DNA of 64,000 nt, taken from positions 124,001-188,000 of the forward strand of contig CABUNG010000002.1 in the NCBI GenBank assembly GCA_902492895.1, read 5' to 3'. The stretch is from an uncultured Oscillospiraceae bacterium. Its GTDB lineage: Bacteria; Bacillota; Clostridia; Oscillospirales; Acutalibacteraceae. Made by a program: the position numbers and the translations under genes. Shown here one piece after another: positions 57,513 through 64,000 of the stretch (the stretch's first letter is position 1; every line of letters begins with the position of its first letter). The notes below the pieces were generated by a model, which ran no database searches, was not told where the DNA came from, and saw only the letters and a program-made list of their open reading frames with translations.

Positions 57513-59516
57513 TTGGCAAAAATGCGTATGATGCGGATCCGGCTGATCGCCCACCGGTCGGACCGCAAGCCGTTGCTGGAGACGCTGCAATGGATGGGCG
57601 TGCTGGATATCGAAGCGGCGGCGGGTCCGGACGGCCCTGCGCTGCCGGAAGGCTTTGAGCGGCCGGATACCCGCAGCGGAACCGCGTCTTTTGAGCGGGC
57701 GGCGGCGGTCGCCTCGGGGGCGCTCGGGATCCTGAACGAAGCGGCGCCCGAATCCCGCGGATTGCTGGCCGGTCTTTCGGGGCGGCGGGAAATCACGGCG
57801 GACGATTTTGACCGTATGGCGGAAGACAGCCGCGCCGTGATGGACATCTGCCACCAGGTGCTCGATTGGCAGAAACGGCGGACGGAATGCGAGGCGGAAA
57901 TCCTCCGCCTGAGCGCCAGTCTGGAACAGATGGAACCGTGGAAGACGCTGGACGTGCCCTTCCGTTTCCGTGGAACCCGGACCACAGCGGCGTTTATCGG
58001 CGTTCTGCCCGCGCTGTATACCGAAGACGCGCTGCGGGAGTGCCTGGCGGAACGGGAACCGGAGGCGGCCTTTGAGGCCGAGGTGCTGGCCGCTTCACCC
58101 GAACAGACCTGCCTGTTCCTGCTCTGCCGCCGGGAAGACGCGCCGGGAATCGAGCAGGCGCTGCGGTCGCTGGGCTTTTCGCGGCCTCCGGCCACGGCGG
58201 GCACCTCGAAACACGGGATGCTGCCGTCGGATGAAATCGACCGCCTGTCCGAGAAGCGGCGGGCGCTGGAAGAGGAAGCGGCGGCCATTACCCGGAAGCT
58301 CGAAGAGGCGGCGGCCGACCGCCGCCGGATTGAAAATACCATCGATTACTATACCATACGGGCGGAAAAATACCGGATTATCGGGGAGCTCGGGCATACG
58401 AAGCACACCTTTCTCGTATCCGGCTATATCCCGGAGCCCGATCTGCCGCTGCTCCGGGAGCGCCTGGAAGAGCGCTTTGCCGTTTTGATGGAGGTCGAAG
58501 AGGCCAAGGAGGATACGGCGCCGGTCAAGCTGCACAACAACGCGTTTGCCCGTCCGGCGGAGGCCATTACCGAGATGTACGCCCTGCCGCTGGCGAGCGA
58601 TATGGACCCCACGCCGGTGATGAGCTTCTTCTATTATCTGTTTTTCGGCATGATGCTGTCCGATGCGGGCTATGGCCTGCTGCTGGCGCTGGGCAGCTGG
58701 CTGCTGATCAAGAAATGCCGCCCCGAACCGGGGCTGCGGCGCAATCTCAAGCTGTTTCTCTACTGCGGTATCTCCACCATGGCCTGGGGCTTCGCCTTCG
58801 GCAGCTTTTTCGGGGATGCCATTCCTATCATCTCCCGCACCTTCTTCGGACATGAGGTCAATCTGCCGCGGCTGCTGGATCCCATGACCCAGGCGGTGCA
58901 GATGCTGATTCTCAGCTTGGGACTGGGGTTCGTCCACATCCTCGCGGGGATGGGGTGCAAATTCTATCTCCAATGGAAGAGCGGGGATCCCCTGGGCGCG
59001 GTGTTCGACACCGGGTTCTGGATGACCGGGCTTCTGGGCATAGTCCTGTGGCTGGCGGGGGGCTATGTTTCCCCGGTGATGTCCGCTGTCGGCATGTGGT
59101 TGACCATCGCGTCGGTAGCGGGCCTGCTGCTGACGGCCGGGCGGAAAAAGAAAGGGCCGATGAAGGTGCTGGCGGGGCTTGTCAGCCTCTACGATTCCAC
59201 CGGGTATATCAGCGACCTGATGTCCTATTCCCGCCTGATGGCCCTGGCTCTGACCACCGGCGCCATGGCGAGCGTCTTCAACCTGATGGGCACCATCATG
59301 GGGGGCGGCATCGGCGGGGCCATCATGATGCTGATCATCTTCCCGGTGGGGCATCTGATCAATTTCGGACTCAACGCCCTGGGGGCGTATGTGCATACCA
59401 TCCGGCTCCAGTATGTCGAGATGTTTTCCAAGTTCTATGAGGGCGGCGGCCGTCCGTTCCGGCCTTTTGCCCTGCGCAGCCAATATATCAGAATCAAGGA
59501 GGAACCAAAACAATGA
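57513..59516 (+). CDS. ntpI: V-type ATPase subunit I (a-subunit)
   Basis: The 667-aa stator subunit with a cytosolic N-terminal half (MRIRLIAHRSDRKPLLETLQ; coiled-coil arms with DEIDRLSEKRRALEEEAAAI) and a membrane half from about residue 360 with some seven helices (PTPVMSFFYYLFFGMMLSDA, GISTMAWGFAFGSFFGDAIP, the ion-channel helix with DLMSYSRLMALALTTGAMAS carrying the key Arg, and LINFGLNALGAYVHTIRLQY). The start is the TTG at 57513, 9 bp after GGAGG; the ATG at 57522 is possible. The next gene overlaps by 4 bp. Confidence 0.93.
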   Translation: MAKMRMMRIRLIAHRSDRKPLLETLQWMGVLDIEAAAGPDGPALPEGFERPDTRSGTASFERAAAVASGALGILNEAAPESRGLLAGLSGRREITADDFDRMAEDSRAVMDICHQVLDWQKRRTECEAEILRLSASLEQMEPWKTLDVPFRFRGTRTTAAFIGVLPALYTEDALRECLAEREPEAAFEAEVLAASPEQTCLFLLCRREDAPGIEQALRSLGFSRPPATAGTSKHGMLPSDEIDRLSEKRRALEEEAAAITRKLEEAAADRRRIENTIDYYTIRAEKYRIIGELGHTKHTFLVSGYIPEPDLPLLRERLEERFAVLMEVEEAKEDTAPVKLHNNAFARPAEAITEMYALPLASDMDPTPVMSFFYYLFFGMMLSDAGYGLLLALGSWLLIKKCRPEPGLRRNLKLFLYCGISTMAWGFAFGSFFGDAIPIISRTFFGHEVNLPRLLDPMTQAVQMLILSLGLGFVHILAGMGCKFYLQWKSGDPLGAVFDTGFWMTGLLGIVLWLAGGYVSPVMSAVGMWLTIASVAGLLLTAGRKKKGPMKVLAGLVSLYDSTGYISDLMSYSRLMALALTTGAMASVFNLMGTIMGGGIGGAIMMLIIFPVGHLINFGLNALGAYVHTIRLQYVEMFSKFYEGGGRPFRPFALRSQYIRIKEEPKQ

Positions 59517-59995
59517 GTCTGGGAATTATTCTGGCGCTGATCAGCGCGGCGATTGCAACGGTGTTTGCGGGAATCGGTTCGATTAGGGGCGTCGGCATGT
59601 CCGCCGAGGCCGGCATGGGCGTGCTCAGCGAGGACCCCTCCAAGTTCGGTAAGCTGCTGGTGCTGGAGCTGCTGCCCGGCACGCAGGGTCTGTACGGCTT
59701 CATCGTCGCCTTCTTCATCATGCTCAACGTCGGGATTTTCGGCGGCCTGAATACGGGCATCACCACCACCATGGGCTGGCTGTACATCGTCGCGTCCCTG
59801 CCCATCGGCATCGGCGGCCTGATCTCCGGCATCGCCCAGGGCCGGGCTGCCGTGGCGGGCATTTCGCTGCTGGCCAGACGGTCGAGTGAATTTTCCAAGG
59901 CCATGGTGTCCACCACCCTGGTGGAAATCTATGCCCTGCTGGCCTTCCTGGTTTCTCTGCTGTCCGTGCTGGCCATCAACGGTATGGCGGGCTGA
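59513..59995 (+). CDS. ntpK: V-type ATPase subunit K (proteolipid rotor ring), sodium-type
   Basis: A 160-aa duplicated four-helix proteolipid. The ion-binding residues match the Enterococcus NtpK sodium site: Thr57-Gln58 in LLPGTQGLYGF, Gln109 in GIAQGRAAVAG and Glu138 in TTLVEIYALLAFL. Only the second hairpin carries the Glu, as in other V-type rings. This predicts a sodium-coupled enzyme. The ATG overlaps the stop of the I gene (ATGA) with AAGGAGG upstream. Confidence 0.94.
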   Translation: MSLGIILALISAAIATVFAGIGSIRGVGMSAEAGMGVLSEDPSKFGKLLVLELLPGTQGLYGFIVAFFIMLNVGIFGGLNTGITTTMGWLYIVASLPIGIGGLISGIAQGRAAVAGISLLARRSSEFSKAMVSTTLVEIYALLAFLVSLLSVLAINGMAG

Positions 59996-60051
59996 TCCGG
60001 ACGGAACGGCATGGCCGTATGGATATGCGGCGGAAAGGGTGGATCATCACG

Positions 60052-60633
60052 ATGTCAGGTACGCAAGATATGATCGCGCGCATCCTTGCAGACGCGGAAG
60101 CCGAAGGCGCGCGCACCGAAGAGCAGGCCCGGGAAAAAGCTGCGAAAATCTTGCAGGAAGCCCGTGAGCAGGCCGCGGAAGCCGCGCGGCAGGCGAACGA
60201 GGAAACGGGGAAGCAGGCGGAGGATATCGTGCGTTCCGCCCGGTCGTCGGCCGAGCTCATCCGCCGCAACCTCCTGCTCGAAAAGAAACGGGCGCTCATC
60301 GAAGAAGCCCTGCGCCAGACGATCCGGAATCTGACGGCGCTTCCGGACAAGGCGTATATGGAACTGCTCGGCCGGCTGTCGGAAAAGGCGGCGAGACCGG
60401 GGGAAGGCGTGCTGCGCCTGAACGCCCGGGATCTTGCCCGTCCGGGGGCGGAGTCCCTCTCCCGCGATCTGCGGGACGGCCGGAGCATCCGGCTGTCGCC
60501 GGACCCCGCCGCGATCGAAGGCGGCTTTTTGCTCGAATACGGGGAGCTGGAGATGAACGGCTCCTTTTCGGCTCTGCTCGAGGAAAAGCGGGAAATGCTC
60601 GAAGATTTGCTGAACCGGGAACTGTTCGGCTGA
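60052..60633 (+). CDS. ntpE: V-type ATPase subunit E (peripheral stalk)
   Basis: A 193-aa protein with an N-terminal coiled coil (RILADAEAEGARTEEQAREK, AAKILQEAREQAAEAARQAN) and a globular C-terminal part (AAIEGGFLLEYGELEMNGSF) that packs against the A3B3 head. The start is taken at the ATG 60052, giving MSGTQDMIARI, because AAAGGGTGG lies before it; a frame back to 60019 exists. Confidence 0.9.
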   Translation: MSGTQDMIARILADAEAEGARTEEQAREKAAKILQEAREQAAEAARQANEETGKQAEDIVRSARSSAELIRRNLLLEKKRALIEEALRQTIRNLTALPDKAYMELLGRLSEKAARPGEGVLRLNARDLARPGAESLSRDLRDGRSIRLSPDPAAIEGGFLLEYGELEMNGSFSALLEEKREMLEDLLNRELFG

Positions 60634-60660
60634 CGAAAACACACGAAGGGAGGCGGCGGC

Positions 60661-61683
60661 ATGGGGGCGTCCTATGCTTACGCGGTCGGCAATGTGCGCG
60701 CCAGGGAATCGTCCCTGCTCACCCGTCAGGATCTGGATCAGCTGCTGGTGCTGTCCGGGGCGGATGAGCTCCTCAGCGTGCTGCGGGACAAGGGCCTGGG
60801 CGGGCCGCCGGCCGACGGATCCGCCGCCGGAATGGACGATCTGTTTCGGGAGGAAACCCGTGCCCTGTGGCGGTATCTGGAAGACATTACGCCGGATTTT
60901 TCTTTGTATGACGCGTTTGTTTACCGTCAGGATATCCACAACTGCAAGGCGGTTATAAAAGGGGTGCTCGCCGGCAGGCCTTACCGCTCCCTGCTGCTGG
61001 AACCCGCCACGGTTTCTCCGGATTTGCTGGAACAGGCGGTCAAGGATAGGGATTTCAGCCGGCTGCCCTCCTTTTTGCGGGAGGCCGCCGCCAAAGCCTA
61101 CGATATTCTCGCGCATGCGTCGGATGCCCAGCTCGCCGACGCGGTCCTCGACCGCGCGGGCATGGCCGCGATGCTGGAGGCCGCGAAAGAGACGAAAGTG
61201 CCGATGCTGCTGGAGCTGATCGGCACCCAGGTGTTTTACGCGGACTGCAAGATCGCGCTGCGGGCCGCGCGGGCGGGCAAGTCCGCCGCCTATCTCGAGC
61301 AGGCGCTCTGTCCCTGTCCCGGACTGGATGTCCGGGTGCTGGCCTCCGCGGCGGCGGAGGGGCCGTCAAACGGTGAGAAAGCCGTGCTCGAGCGGATGGA
61401 GTCGCTGGATGTGTACGGCAGCCGCCAGGCGGCGGAAGCCTATCGGGAGTCGCCGTCCGCCTATGAAAAATACGTGGACGACCGGGTGATGAAAACCGCG
61501 CTGAAAGGGCGCGCCGTGACCCTGGGACCCGAGCCGCTGCTCGGCTATTTCGTGGGGCGGGAAACCGAAATCAAAAATCTGCATATCCTGTTTTCCGGCC
61601 TGCGGGCCGGACAGGACGAATCGAGTATCCGGTCGCGGCTGCGGGACCCTTACGCACCTAACACGGCCGGCCGGATGGCGTGA
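60661..61683 (+). CDS. ntpC: V-type ATPase subunit C (central stalk-rotor connector)
   Basis: A 340-aa helical protein starting YAYAVGNVRARESSLLTRQD, with LYDAFVYRQDIHNCKAVIKG and a terminal YFVGRETEIKNLHILFSGLR. These are the standard motifs of the NtpC/AtpC (V-ATPase d/C) subunit that couples the rotor ring to the central shaft. AAGGGAGG precedes the ATG. Normal length. Confidence 0.93.
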   Translation: MGASYAYAVGNVRARESSLLTRQDLDQLLVLSGADELLSVLRDKGLGGPPADGSAAGMDDLFREETRALWRYLEDITPDFSLYDAFVYRQDIHNCKAVIKGVLAGRPYRSLLLEPATVSPDLLEQAVKDRDFSRLPSFLREAAAKAYDILAHASDAQLADAVLDRAGMAAMLEAAKETKVPMLLELIGTQVFYADCKIALRAARAGKSAAYLEQALCPCPGLDVRVLASAAAEGPSNGEKAVLERMESLDVYGSRQAAEAYRESPSAYEKYVDDRVMKTALKGRAVTLGPEPLLGYFVGRETEIKNLHILFSGLRAGQDESSIRSRLRDPYAPNTAGRMA

Positions 61684-61706
61684 ATCGGATAAAGGAGGGG
61701 ACGGCC

Positions 61707-62042
61707 ATGCGCCGATGTGCGGTGATGGGCGATACAGAAAGCGTACAGGGCTTCGCGGCCGTGGGCCTCGATGTGTTTCCCTGCGACGATCCGGCCGAGG
61801 CCGGGGCACTGTTCCGCCGGCTGGCAGCGGCCGGGGAGCCCGGTAAAGAAGAGTACGGCGTGATCTATCTGACCGAGGCGCTGGCGGCGCTGCTGGAACG
61901 GGAGCTGGAGGCGCTCGACGAGCAGATACTTCCCGCGGTGATCCTCATTCCGGGTGTGCGCGGCAATACCGGCGCCGGCCTCCAGCGCGTCCGGGAATGT
62001 GTAGAGAAAGCCGTAGGGTCGGATATCCTGTTCGGCCCGTAG
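61707..62042 (+). CDS. ntpF: V-type ATPase subunit F
   Basis: A 111-aa protein, MRRCAVMGDTESVQGFAAVG, with EYGVIYLTEALAALLERELE and PAVILIPGVRGNTG, the typical Rossmann-like subunit F that binds the central shaft. The ATG at 61707 has AAGGAGGGG upstream. The C-terminus (KAVGSDILFGP) lies inside the first copy of a 48-bp tandem repeat, which supplies its stop codon. Confidence 0.92.
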   Translation: MRRCAVMGDTESVQGFAAVGLDVFPCDDPAEAGALFRRLAAAGEPGKEEYGVIYLTEALAALLERELEALDEQILPAVILIPGVRGNTGAGLQRVRECVEKAVGSDILFGP

Positions 62043-62107
62043 GCTTTCTCTGGAAAGCACGTAGGGTCGGATATCTTGTTCGGCCCGTAGGCTTTCTCTG
62101 GAAAGCA
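62012..62107. repeat. 48-bp tandem duplication between ntpF and ntpA
   Basis: Two direct copies (62012-62059 and 62060-62107) with one difference (C or T at the 17th base, ATATCC versus ATATCT). Each holds a small hairpin, GCTTTC-TCTG-GAAAGC. The first copy covers the last ten codons of ntpF and its stop. The second copy is non-coding. Confidence 0.92.
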
Positions 62108-62240
62108 CCGTTATACCCTAGACATTCTAATCCCACGCAAGCACGTTCTTGTGTCGGCCGCGGCAAAAGGCCGGGCAGCCGATGAAACCGATACGGGCGG
62201 TTCGATGCGAAACCGCCCGGTGAAAGGAACGATCAGCCAT

Positions 62241-64000
62241 ATGACGACAGGTACGATCACCAAGGTGGCGGGGCCGCTGGTCATCGCCGAGGGGATGCGG
62301 GAAGCGAATATGTTCGACGTGGTGCGGGTGAGCAGCCAGCGCCTGATCGGCGAAATCATCGAAATGCACGGGGACAAGGCCTCGATTCAGGTGTATGAAG
62401 AAACCTCCGGGCTGGGGCCGGGCGAAAGCGTGGAATCGACCGGTGCGCCCCTGAGCGTGGAGCTGGGCCCGGGGCTGATCGGCTCGATTTTCGACGGCAT
62501 CCAGCGTCCGCTGGCTGAAATCATGAAGGTTTCCGGCACCAATCTGCAGCGGGGGATCGAGGTCCCCTCCCTGAATCGGGAAAAACGCTGGCATTTTGTC
62601 CCGTCGGTGAAGGCCGGGGACGAGGTGCGGGGCGGCGATACCCTGGGCATCGTACAGGAAACGCCGGTCGTGCGGCATCACATTCTGGTGCCCCCTGGCC
62701 TGATGGGCCGTGTGGAAGCCATCGCCGAGGGCGACTATACCGTCGAGGACACGGTGGCCTCCCTGCGCTCTCCGAACGGCCCGGACGGCCTCATTCCGGT
62801 GAAGCTGATGCAGAGCTGGCCGGTCCGGGTGGGGCGGCCTTATAAACGCAAACTCTCCCCGGACGTGCCCCTGACCACCGGACAGCGGGTCATCGACACC
62901 CTGTTCCCCCTGGCCAAGGGCGGCGTGGCCGCGGTTCCCGGCCCCTTCGGCTCGGGCAAAACCGTGGTGCAGCACCAGCTCGCCAAATGGGCGGCCGCCG
63001 ATATCATCGTCTACATCGGCTGCGGTGAGCGCGGCAATGAAATGACCGACGTGCTCAACGAGTTCCCGGAGCTGAAGGATCCCCGCACCGGCAACTCCCT
63101 GATGGAGCGCACCGTCCTGATCGCGAACACCTCCGACATGCCTGTGGCCGCGCGGGAAGCGTCGATTTACACCGGTATCACCATTGCGGAGTATTTCCGG
63201 GACATGGGGTATACCGTCGCGCTCATGGCCGATTCCACCTCCCGCTGGGCCGAAGCGCTGCGGGAAATGTCCGGCCGTCTCGAGGAGATGCCGGGCGAGG
63301 AAGGCTATCCCGCCTATCTCGGCAGCCGTCTCGCGCAGTTTTACGAGCGGGCCGGCCGGGTGATCGTCAGCGGCACCGGGGATACCGAGGGCGCGCTGTC
63401 GGTTATCGGCGCCGTGTCCCCTCCCGGCGGCGATATCTCTGAACCGGTTTCGCAGGCGACGCTGCGGATCGTCAAGGTGTTCTGGGGTCTCGACGCCTCG
63501 CTTGCCTACAAGCGGCATTTCCCGGCCATCAACTGGCTGACCAGTTATTCGCTGTATGCCGATTCGCTTTCCGATTGGTTCAATGAGAACATCCGGGATG
63601 ACTGGAGTCTCCTGCGGGGCCGTTTGATGGGCCTGCTGCAGGAGGAGGCGGAGCTGGAGGAGATCGTGCGGCTGGTCGGCATGGACGCTCTGTCCGCACC
63701 CGACCGGCTGAAGCTCGAGGCCGCCCGGTCCATCCGGGAGGATTACCTTCACCAAAACGCGTTCCACGATACCGATACCTTCACATCTCTGGATAAGCAG
63801 TACCTGCTGATGACCGCCATCCTCGGATTTTACGACAAGGCGCGCGCCGCGCTCGAAGATGGGGTAGACATCGACGTGATTGTCTCCCTGCCGGCCAGGG
63901 AGCGGATCGGTCGTCTCAAATACGCGGCGGAGGACGCCGCGGCCGAGGACTTTGCCCACGCGATGGCCATGCTCGACGAAGAGCTGGCGGATGCCCGCAA
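62241..64000 (+). CDS. ntpA: V-type ATPase catalytic subunit A, 3' end outside the window
   Basis: The catalytic ATPase subunit; 586 codons are present and the frame is open at the window end. The start is the ATG at 62241 (MTTGTITKVAGPLVIAEGMR) with GAAAGGAA upstream. Seen in order: the N-terminal barrel, the bulge/non-homologous region (LREANMFDVVRV onward to about 190), the Walker A loop GPFGSGKT near 235, IGCGERGNEMTDVL, the Walker B strand VALMADSTSRWAEALREMSG, and GAVSPPGGDISEPV. The usual length is about 590 residues, so only a few codons are missing. The B and D genes are expected next. Confidence 0.97.
   Translation, partial: MTTGTITKVAGPLVIAEGMREANMFDVVRVSSQRLIGEIIEMHGDKASIQVYEETSGLGPGESVESTGAPLSVELGPGLIGSIFDGIQRPLAEIMKVSGTNLQRGIEVPSLNREKRWHFVPSVKAGDEVRGGDTLGIVQETPVVRHHILVPPGLMGRVEAIAEGDYTVEDTVASLRSPNGPDGLIPVKLMQSWPVRVGRPYKRKLSPDVPLTTGQRVIDTLFPLAKGGVAAVPGPFGSGKTVVQHQLAKWAAADIIVYIGCGERGNEMTDVLNEFPELKDPRTGNSLMERTVLIANTSDMPVAAREASIYTGITIAEYFRDMGYTVALMADSTSRWAEALREMSGRLEEMPGEEGYPAYLGSRLAQFYERAGRVIVSGTGDTEGALSVIGAVSPPGGDISEPVSQATLRIVKVFWGLDASLAYKRHFPAINWLTSYSLYADSLSDWFNENIRDDWSLLRGRLMGLLQEEAELEEIVRLVGMDALSAPDRLKLEAARSIREDYLHQNAFHDTDTFTSLDKQYLLMTAILGFYDKARAALEDGVDIDVIVSLPARERIGRLKYAAEDAAAEDFAHAMAMLDEELADAR

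Noticed and set aside
62012..62107. CRISPR-like array
   Set aside because: Only two abutting copies without spacers; a simple tandem duplication.
62127..63959. A 610-codon minus-strand frame
   Set aside because: It lies opposite the V-ATPase A subunit with its Walker motifs and has no sensible product.

Overview
The window looks like a high-GC (about 60% by eye) chromosome segment of an anaerobic Clostridia bacterium, most likely an Oscillospiraceae-like gut or rumen Firmicute. The grounds are the T-box leader on ilvA, clear Shine-Dalgarno sites with ATG/GTG/TTG starts, sigma-A type promoters, GatCAB, a bacterial V-type ATPase operon with a sodium-type K subunit, and a Gram-positive polysaccharide locus using MalF/MalG-type importers with solute-binding lipoproteins. 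The species cannot be read from the sequence.

Layout. 1-1.7 kb: the 5' end of a secreted family 3 solute-binding protein gene, a decayed GNAT gene fused to an unrelated ORF fragment, and tRNA-Leu(CAA). 1.8-4.0 kb: pyrB with a fused PyrI-type zinc domain, a flavin/iron-sulfur reductase and a LURP-one-like protein. 4.0-7.2 kb, minus strand: gatCAB. 7.3-9.1 kb: two surface proteins (LamG and a TasA/camelysin-like one). 9.2-10.5 kb: a repeat-rich patch around an XRE regulator with a broken partial copy beside it. 10.5-14.9 kb: a small ribbon-helix-helix-like protein, a tocopherol-cyclase-like protein, polA and a 381-bp element with perfect 30-bp terminal inverted repeats. 15-17.9 kb: two small unknown proteins, then T-box-ilvA-ridA.

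18-48 kb is the centrepiece: a co-directional carbohydrate-utilisation locus of about 30 kb. It holds a ROK regulator, ROK kinase, FucI-like isomerase, GatZ/KbaZ-like protein, GH2 enzyme, two solute-binding proteins (one a 944-aa fusion), two separate permease pairs, three accessory membrane proteins (NHL/TPR, Yip1-like, DUF5696), three GH30 paralogues, two secreted proteins sharing an unrecognised domain, and a sialate-O-acetylesterase-like protein. No ABC ATPase is encoded, so a shared MsmX-type ATPase elsewhere is expected. The enzymes fit degradation of a beta-galactan or other acetylated hemicellulose-like glycan; the substrate is inferred.

48-52 kb: a LysR regulator divergent from a five-gene redox operon (flavodoxin, cupin, carboxymuconolactone-decarboxylase-like, flavodoxin lipoprotein, aldo/keto reductase), visibly less GC-rich than its surroundings. 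52.3-56.7 kb, minus strand: a CotH-VTC-DUF4956 operon. 57-64 kb: the V-type ATPase operon in the order G/H, I, K, E, C, F, A, with A running off the window and a 48-bp tandem duplication between F and A.
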